NCBI RefSeq assembly: GCF_002006355.2
Contig: NZ_CP096980.1
Coordinates: 558,001 to 622,000 of the forward strand
Length of the DNA stretch: 64,000 nt
Source: Clostridium felsineum DSM 794
Lineage (GTDB): Bacteria > Bacillota > Clostridia > Clostridiales > Clostridiaceae
Direction: 5' to 3'
The notes under the pieces were generated by a model. The model was given only the letters and a program-made list of their open reading frames with translations. It did not search any database and was not told the DNA's origin. Both the position numbers and the translations under genes were made by a program. Positions 59,054-64,000 of the stretch are shown piece after piece. Position 1 is the stretch's first letter. Every line of letters begins with the position of its first letter.

Positions 59054-61120
59054 TTGAGAAGACAATACATAAATTATCCTTCAGATGTACCAGTTTTAAT
59101 ATCTTATTCAAATTTAATTAATTATCCAATACATTGGCATAATTCCATTGAAATACTATATGTTCTTAAGGGTAACTTTAAAGTAACAATAGATTCTGAT
59201 AGTTATGAGCTTATTGAAAATGATATTGAAATAGTTAATATAGATGAGGCACACAGTATTCATAGTAAGGATAAGGATAATAGAATACTTATGTTTCACA
59301 TTGACCCAGCTTTTTTAAAGAAATATTTTAACGATATTGAAAATATGTTTTTTTACACAAATATAAAGGATGATAATGCCCAAATGGGAGAGGAATATGA
59401 TATTCTTAGAAAATACTTATCTAGAATAATATGTGAGTTTGTTCAAAGACAAGAGGACTATGATAAGCAAATAGAGGATATACTTGTTAACATATTATAT
59501 CATTTAATAAATAATTTCCACTTCCTTACTTCTGAAAGAGAAGAACTTAGGGAGAAAGAAGAACAGTTAGAAAGATACCATAGAATTACAAAGTATATAT
59601 ATAATAATTATAATGATAATATCACCCTTCAGGATATAGCTAAAAAGGAGTTTTTAAGTACTCATTATTTATCACATGAAATAAAAGATACAACAGGCTA
59701 CAGTTTTACGGATTTACTTAATTTAACTAGAGTTGATGAAGCATTAAAGCTTCTTTTGGATACAGATAAAACTATAACTGAAATTTCTCAAGAGGTTGGC
59801 TTTTCTCATGTAAGATATCTTAATAAGCATTTTAAAATTCAATTTAGTTGCTCTCCTAATCAATATAGAAAAAAGTATAAAGTAGATGAAGAACATTTTG
59901 AAACATTAAAAAAAATTAAAACCTTTAAGCTTAAAGAAAGCATGGAGAAAATAAACAGTTATCTTGAGGATTACGATAGATTTAATTATGAGGATTTAAT
60001 AGATAAAATATACATAAATATGTCAGAAGATTTAGGTGAATTTAACAAGGAATTTAAGGAAGTCATTGATATAGGAGATGCATTTGAACTACTAATAGAA
60101 GATAATAGAGATATACTCCAAATGATACAAAACGAAATTGGGTTCAAGTATGTAAGGCTTTTAAATGTTATAGGAATAGATATGGGGATATTCCCAGGGT
60201 CTGAATTCTGTAACTGGAATAGGTCAAGTGATGTTTTTGAATTCTTAGAGAATATGGGAATTGGTGCTGTTATAGTGTTAGATGATAGAGAATTTAAAAA
60301 GAATGAGTATATAAAAGCATTAAAGTCCCTTATAAATTATTTTAAAGAAGTAGATACAGTTGATATAAATTCATTTAAATTTCAGTTTGAAGCATCAATG
60401 AAAGACAGTACAAAAGAAGAAATAATAGAATTACTAGATGGCTATAATCTTACTGTAATGGAAGATTTATTTTGCTATAATGACAGTATAAATTATATAT
60501 ACGATACAGCTTATATGCTCCCGTTTATAATTCATAAAAATGTTAATAGTAATGAAAAGATTATCCACTTTTTAAGAGCATTTGATGTGCTTGATAAGCA
60601 GGTTAAGCTTACCAATGAGGTGTTCTTTGGATATCCTGGACTAGTAAATGATAAAGGAATAAAGAAACCGTCATATTATGCATATTACTTAATGAATAAA
60701 TTAGGTGATACTTTAGTATGTAGTGGTGATGGATATATAGTAACTAAAAGTGAAGGTGAATATGAGATTCTTCTATATAGTTATTATGAAGGAATAGATA
60801 CACTAGACGTATTTAATGATTTTGCTAAATTTAAGGGCAGAAAGAATATTACTGAAAAGAAAATTTCATTAAATATAGTAAATATACCATCGTCTGTAAA
60901 AATAACGATGTATGAAATAAATGAAAGTGTTGGTTCTTCATATAATTACTGGCTTGACATGGGTAAGCCAAGAAGATTAAATAAAGAGGAAAAGGAAATT
61001 CTTCACAAGGCAGCTTTTCCAAGAATATATTTTAAAAATATGAGAAAAAGTACAATAGTTAATATAAGAACTGCACTTAGAGGGTATGGAGCTGTTCTTA
61101 TTTTAATAAAAGAGGTATAA
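59054..61120 (+). CDS. AraC family regulator with GH39-like C-terminal domain
   Basis: The protein (688 aa) has three parts. An N-terminal cupin (IHWHNSIEILYVLKGNFKVTI) is followed by an AraC double helix-turn-helix (about 180-285: ITLQDIAKKEFLSTHYLSHEIKD-like and ITEISQEVGFSHVRYLNKHFK, SPNQYRKKY). The C-terminal region of about 380 residues resembles GH39 xylosidases. In the latter the place of the WNEP acid/base motif reads FKFQFEASM, so the domain looks catalytically dead and may sense a sugar. Start at TTG 59054, seven bases after AAGAGGTG; the ATG at 59024 lacks a site. Target genes are not evident; the next gene is a MATE exporter. Confidence 0.85.
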   Translation: MRRQYINYPSDVPVLISYSNLINYPIHWHNSIEILYVLKGNFKVTIDSDSYELIENDIEIVNIDEAHSIHSKDKDNRILMFHIDPAFLKKYFNDIENMFFYTNIKDDNAQMGEEYDILRKYLSRIICEFVQRQEDYDKQIEDILVNILYHLINNFHFLTSEREELREKEEQLERYHRITKYIYNNYNDNITLQDIAKKEFLSTHYLSHEIKDTTGYSFTDLLNLTRVDEALKLLLDTDKTITEISQEVGFSHVRYLNKHFKIQFSCSPNQYRKKYKVDEEHFETLKKIKTFKLKESMEKINSYLEDYDRFNYEDLIDKIYINMSEDLGEFNKEFKEVIDIGDAFELLIEDNRDILQMIQNEIGFKYVRLLNVIGIDMGIFPGSEFCNWNRSSDVFEFLENMGIGAVIVLDDREFKKNEYIKALKSLINYFKEVDTVDINSFKFQFEASMKDSTKEEIIELLDGYNLTVMEDLFCYNDSINYIYDTAYMLPFIIHKNVNSNEKIIHFLRAFDVLDKQVKLTNEVFFGYPGLVNDKGIKKPSYYAYYLMNKLGDTLVCSGDGYIVTKSEGEYEILLYSYYEGIDTLDVFNDFAKFKGRKNITEKKISLNIVNIPSSVKITMYEINESVGSSYNYWLDMGKPRRLNKEEKEILHKAAFPRIYFKNMRKSTIVNIRTALRGYGAVLILIKEV

Positions 61121-61261
61121 AATTGGTTTAATCTGTGATTAGTGTGGTAAGTGAATTTTTAAGATATAACATATTGGTACATTTATGTGAGCATTTTAGT
61201 TGATGAAAAGCACCCCTTAAAAAGACTATAATATAGTTGTAGGAAAGATAGGGGTGATAAA

Positions 61262-62650
61262 ATGACTTTAGACAATAGAGCTTTCCTAAAACAAAGCTCA
61301 CAAAAATTGCTCTTTAAGTTTGCTGTTCCTGCGATTTTTTCACTACTTGTAAATGAACTTTATAATATGGTAGATACAGTTTTTGCAGGTAGGTATATAG
61401 GAGAAAATGCTATAGGTGCAATGACAATAGCATTTCCAATTCAAAAAATCATAATAGCAATGGGGCTTTTAATAGCAGCCGGAGCTTCTACTTATGCAGC
61501 TAGAGTTATTGGAGAAAAAAATTATAAACATCTAAAAAAAATAGTTATCAATTCATTTGCTTTAACTACAGTTTCCATAATTTCAATTTCTTTTATAATA
61601 TTTAGTTTTAAAGAGAGTATACTCTATTCATTAGGAGCAAGTAACAATACGTATCCAATGGCAATGCAGTATGTGTCTATTATATTACTTGGAGGTATAT
61701 TTATAAGTCTCTCTAATGTTCTTTCATATATTATGGTGGCTCTCGGGAAAACAAAAACCTTACTATATACAAATGTTGTTGGCGTAATTCTTAATATCAT
61801 ACTTAATTATATTTTAGTTATAAGATTTCATATGGGGATACAAGGAAGTGGAATATCTACAGTAGTATCTCAGATTGTAGCGTGTTTAATTGCTTTAGGA
61901 CAATTTATATATATGAATAAAAAACAGAATTTTAATTTTTTTAAGAATATTAAGATAAATATAATAAGTACTAGTATTATGCGAGAAATAATGTTAGTGG
62001 GTTTTTCTACATTCATAATAGAGATTGCAGATGCAGTTGTATCAGCAGTACTAAATAATGTACTTTATGTTGGTGGTGGAGATTCTGCTATAATTATGTT
62101 AGGAATAATAACAAAAGTATATATGTTCCTATTTATAACTGTAATAGGAATAAGCTCGGGTATGCAGCCTATAGTAGGGTATAACTTTGGAGCAGAAAAT
62201 TATAATAAGGTTAAAGATATTTTAAAGTTTTCTTTAAAAACAGTTATTATTGTTTCCGCAGTGGTATGGATAGGCTTTATAATAGGGGCAGAACCTATAA
62301 TTGGGTTTTTTCTTAAAGATGCTAATCTTGTAAGTAAAACCGTACCAGCATTTAGAATAGTCATATCCATGGTTCCTCTTTTAGGAATATATTATGTAGC
62401 AATATATTATTATCAAGCAATAGGTGAGGCTAGAATAAGTTTTGTACTATCTATATATAGAGAACTTTTAATGTTCATTCCCATTTCGGTGATACTATTT
62501 AAAGTGATAGGACTAAATGGTGTGTTTATAGCATATCCAATTACAGATATAATTGTTATTTTAACATCAATATATTTCATAAGACGAGCTTTCAAAGAGA
62601 AGTTTCAAGAAGAAGAGAAGGTTTCAAAGCAAGTTGGAGTTAGAGTTTAA
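61262..62650 (+). CDS. MATE family efflux transporter
   Basis: This 462-residue membrane protein is a second MATE exporter, distinct from the one at 18681. It has FAVPAIFSLLVNELYNMVDTVFAG at the first helix, GAMTIAFPIQKIIIAMGLLIAAGASTYAAR, and a second half with ITVIGISSGMQPIVGYNFGAENYNKV. Twelve helices are expected. It is 141 bases downstream of the AraC-type gene and may be controlled by it, though it has its own AGGGGTG site and could be independent. A strong terminator follows. Confidence 0.93.
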   Translation: MTLDNRAFLKQSSQKLLFKFAVPAIFSLLVNELYNMVDTVFAGRYIGENAIGAMTIAFPIQKIIIAMGLLIAAGASTYAARVIGEKNYKHLKKIVINSFALTTVSIISISFIIFSFKESILYSLGASNNTYPMAMQYVSIILLGGIFISLSNVLSYIMVALGKTKTLLYTNVVGVILNIILNYILVIRFHMGIQGSGISTVVSQIVACLIALGQFIYMNKKQNFNFFKNIKINIISTSIMREIMLVGFSTFIIEIADAVVSAVLNNVLYVGGGDSAIIMLGIITKVYMFLFITVIGISSGMQPIVGYNFGAENYNKVKDILKFSLKTVIIVSAVVWIGFIIGAEPIIGFFLKDANLVSKTVPAFRIVISMVPLLGIYYVAIYYYQAIGEARISFVLSIYRELLMFIPISVILFKVIGLNGVFIAYPITDIIVILTSIYFIRRAFKEKFQEEEKVSKQVGVRV

Positions 62651-62666
62651 AATTAAAATATCTTAT

Positions 62667-62710
62667 AAAAAAATGATAGGACTACTAAAAGTAGCCTATC
62701 ATTTTTTTAT
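62667..62710. terminator. Bidirectional terminator after the second MATE gene
   Basis: AAAAAAATGATAGGACTAC pairs with GTAGCCTATCATTTTTTT between convergent genes. Confidence 0.9.
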
Positions 62711-62714
62711 AAAG

Positions 62715-63608
62715 TTAAAAGATATGTTTTTTATTCGTAATTTTTGGTGATTTAAATATGTCAGGTACATTGAATGAAATAGGATTGTTATCAATTGAAA
62801 TAACAGGTATAGTAGGCTTTATAGATGGAGTTGGTGTAAACGGAATATCTGGTATATCAATTGGTATAACTGGAATAGTAGGAGTAACAGGAATAGGTTG
62901 AATAACTATAGGAGAACCAGTAGTATTCCAAGGGAAAACTATAGGAGAACCAGTAGTATTCCAAGGGAAAACTATAGGAGAACCAGTAGTATTCCAAGGG
63001 AAATTAATAGGGGATCCAGTAGTGTTCCAAGGAAAATTAATAGGGGATCCAGTAGTATTCCAAGGGAAATTAATAGGGGATCCAGTAGTGTTCCAAGGAA
63101 AATTAATAGGGGATCCAGTAGTATTCCAAGGGAAATTAATAGGGGATCCAGTAGTGTTCCAAGGGAAAACTATAGGAGAACCAGTAGTATTCCAAGGGAA
63201 AACTATAGGGGAACCAGTGGTGTTCCAAGGAAAATTAATAGGAGAACCAGTAGTATTCCAAGGGAAAACTATAGGGGAACCAGTGGTATTCCAAGGGAAA
63301 TTAATAGGGGATCCAGTAGTGTTCCTAGGGAAAACTATAGGACAGCCAGTAGTGTTTTGAGGGAAGTTTCCGCGACTAACATTACTGTTGTTGGAAGGAA
63401 TATTGGTATTTGTTGTAACATTTATAGAGGAACCTGTAGTATTTTTTGAAATACTTATAGCGGAACCAGTAGTGCTTGTACACATAATAGAATTAGAAGA
63501 TAATTGCTCAAGAGGACAAGCATATGCAGTAAATAACACTGGTGAACTTGCTGCAATCAATGAAGAAGCAATCAATGAAATAGAAAATTTTCTTAAAAAA
63601 TGTTTCAT
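62715..63608 (-). CDS. Secreted 11-residue-repeat protein
   Basis: The 297-residue protein has a signal peptide (FSISLIASSLIAASSPVLFTAYA, cleavage likely before CPLEQ). A Ser/Thr/Asn-rich stretch leads to 14 units of the 11-residue repeat NTTGSPI[V/N]FPW. The tail is Pro/Ile-rich (IPVTPTIPVIPIDIPDIPF) and ends in a basic KNKKH-like stretch. No LPXTG, transmembrane anchor or surface-layer-homology domain is seen. Aromatic Phe-Pro-Trp and Asn-Thr-Thr at fixed spacing suggest a stacked, possibly glycosylated surface or matrix fibre. I do not recognise the family. Start ATG behind AGGAGG. Confidence 0.8.
   Translation of the reverse strand: MKHFLRKFSISLIASSLIAASSPVLFTAYACPLEQLSSNSIMCTSTTGSAISISKNTTGSSINVTTNTNIPSNNSNVSRGNFPQNTTGCPIVFPRNTTGSPINFPWNTTGSPIVFPWNTTGSPINFPWNTTGSPIVFPWNTTGSPIVFPWNTTGSPINFPWNTTGSPINFPWNTTGSPINFPWNTTGSPINFPWNTTGSPINFPWNTTGSPIVFPWNTTGSPIVFPWNTTGSPIVIQPIPVTPTIPVIPIDIPDIPFTPTPSIKPTIPVISIDNNPISFNVPDIFKSPKITNKKHIF
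62895..63356 (-). repeat. 33-bp tandem repeat array, 14 units
   Basis: Units of exactly 33 bases run without interruption. Two variants alternate, differing at the V/N codon and in synonymous positions (GGAGAACC versus GGGGATCC on the plus strand). Blocks of identical variants sit together, which suggests unequal crossing-over. All six frames are open across much of the array, giving spurious ORFs on the plus strand. Confidence 0.92.
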
Positions 63609-63769
63609 AGGTAAAAACCTCCTAAAATATTTTAATTACAATGCAATTATATCATATTGTAGTATATTAGGCATAAAAATACAAAAGATAATTTATTAGT
63701 AAAATTGATTATATTCAAACAATTGTTTATAATTAAAATAAAAGTAAAAAGTTAATGGAGGTACTAATT

Positions 63770-64000
63770 TTGGGTAGTGGAAAAGTGGTAAATATTGATT
63801 TAGATAGAAAGTTTAGAAGTGATGATAGGTTTATTGTAATAATGATAAGCTTGATTACATTTTTAGTACCACTAATTGTATTTTTAAAAGTTACAAAGTT
63901 ACAAAGTAATTTACTTAAAAACTTAACAGGTCTTCAATATAGTTTTGATTTCTTTTCATATTATAAAATGATTTTATTTATATTGCTTAGTGCCATTCTT
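63770..64000 (+). CDS. Membrane protein, 3' partial
   Basis: A TTG eight bases after GGAGG (63757-63761) opens a frame that runs to the window end. The first 77 residues start MGSGKVVNIDLDRKF, then a membrane helix (FIVIMISLITFLVPLIVFL), an external loop and a second helix beginning at KMILFILLSAIL. This could be the start of a polytopic O-antigen-polymerase-like or other membrane protein, but too little is present to name it. Confidence 0.65.
   Translation, partial: MGSGKVVNIDLDRKFRSDDRFIVIMISLITFLVPLIVFLKVTKLQSNLLKNLTGLQYSFDFFSYYKMILFILLSAIL

Noticed and set aside
62895..63356. CRISPR-like array
   Set aside because: Units are contiguous and coding, with no spacers.
62898..63449. Long open frames on the plus strand across the 33-bp repeats
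   Set aside because: Repeat artefact. The minus-strand frame has a signal peptide and a ribosome site.

Overview
The window is AT-rich Firmicute DNA with strong GGAGG ribosome sites, frequent TTG/GTG starts, a spore germination receptor operon and two iron-type alcohol dehydrogenases that read like the butanol dehydrogenases BdhA and BdhB of Clostridium acetobutylicum. I infer a solventogenic Clostridium close to, but not identical with, C. acetobutylicum: here a leucyl aminopeptidase gene lies between the two bdh genes. No tRNA, rRNA, CRISPR array, transposase or prophage was seen.

Region 1 (1-16.8 kb) is a hybrid biosynthetic cluster. A megasynthase, cut by the window start, has the order fatty-acyl-AMP ligase, carrier, heterocyclisation domain, cysteine-type adenylation domain, carrier, metallo-beta-lactamase-fold hydrolase. 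It is followed by a rearranged polyunsaturated-fatty-acid-synthase (Pfa) type machine: KS-AT-ACP, a separate KR, a PfaB-like AT fused to PfaC-like double hot-dog dehydratases, a PfaD-like enoyl reductase, and an acyl-activating ligase. The logic suggests a lipid chain joined to a cysteine-derived thiazoline. I do not recognise the product.

Region 2 (17-28 kb) holds a MarR/RnfC-like/MATE set. Next is an Nramp-related magnesium transporter preceded by an M-box riboswitch and a second leader layer: a 29-codon ORF beginning Met-Asp-Ala-Asp-Pro and a hairpin abutting the transporter's ribosome site. A TetR gene and a FAH-family gene share a matching operator. A cystine-like ABC transporter on the minus strand and a KDPG aldolase follow.

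Region 3 (28-38 kb) is mixed housekeeping and accessory: two acetyltransferases, an XRE regulator with a membrane partner, a chorismate-lyase-like protein, DUF3237, a secreted amidase, cardiolipin synthase, HtpG under a textbook CIRCE operator, a nitroreductase and a nucleotide-sugar dehydrogenase.

Region 4 (38-50 kb) carries a 135-bp-repeat protein next to a glycosyltransferase-TPR protein and a second TPR protein, then alpha-galactosidase, two paralogous DUF3794-like (possibly spore-surface) proteins and a SWIM-SNF2 helicase.

Region 5 (50-64 kb) has the gerA-gerB-gerC type germination operon (minus), bdhA, pepA, bdhB, a VanY-type carboxypeptidase, an AraC regulator with a GH39-like tail, a second MATE transporter, a secreted protein made of 33-bp repeats, and the start of a membrane protein cut by the window end.
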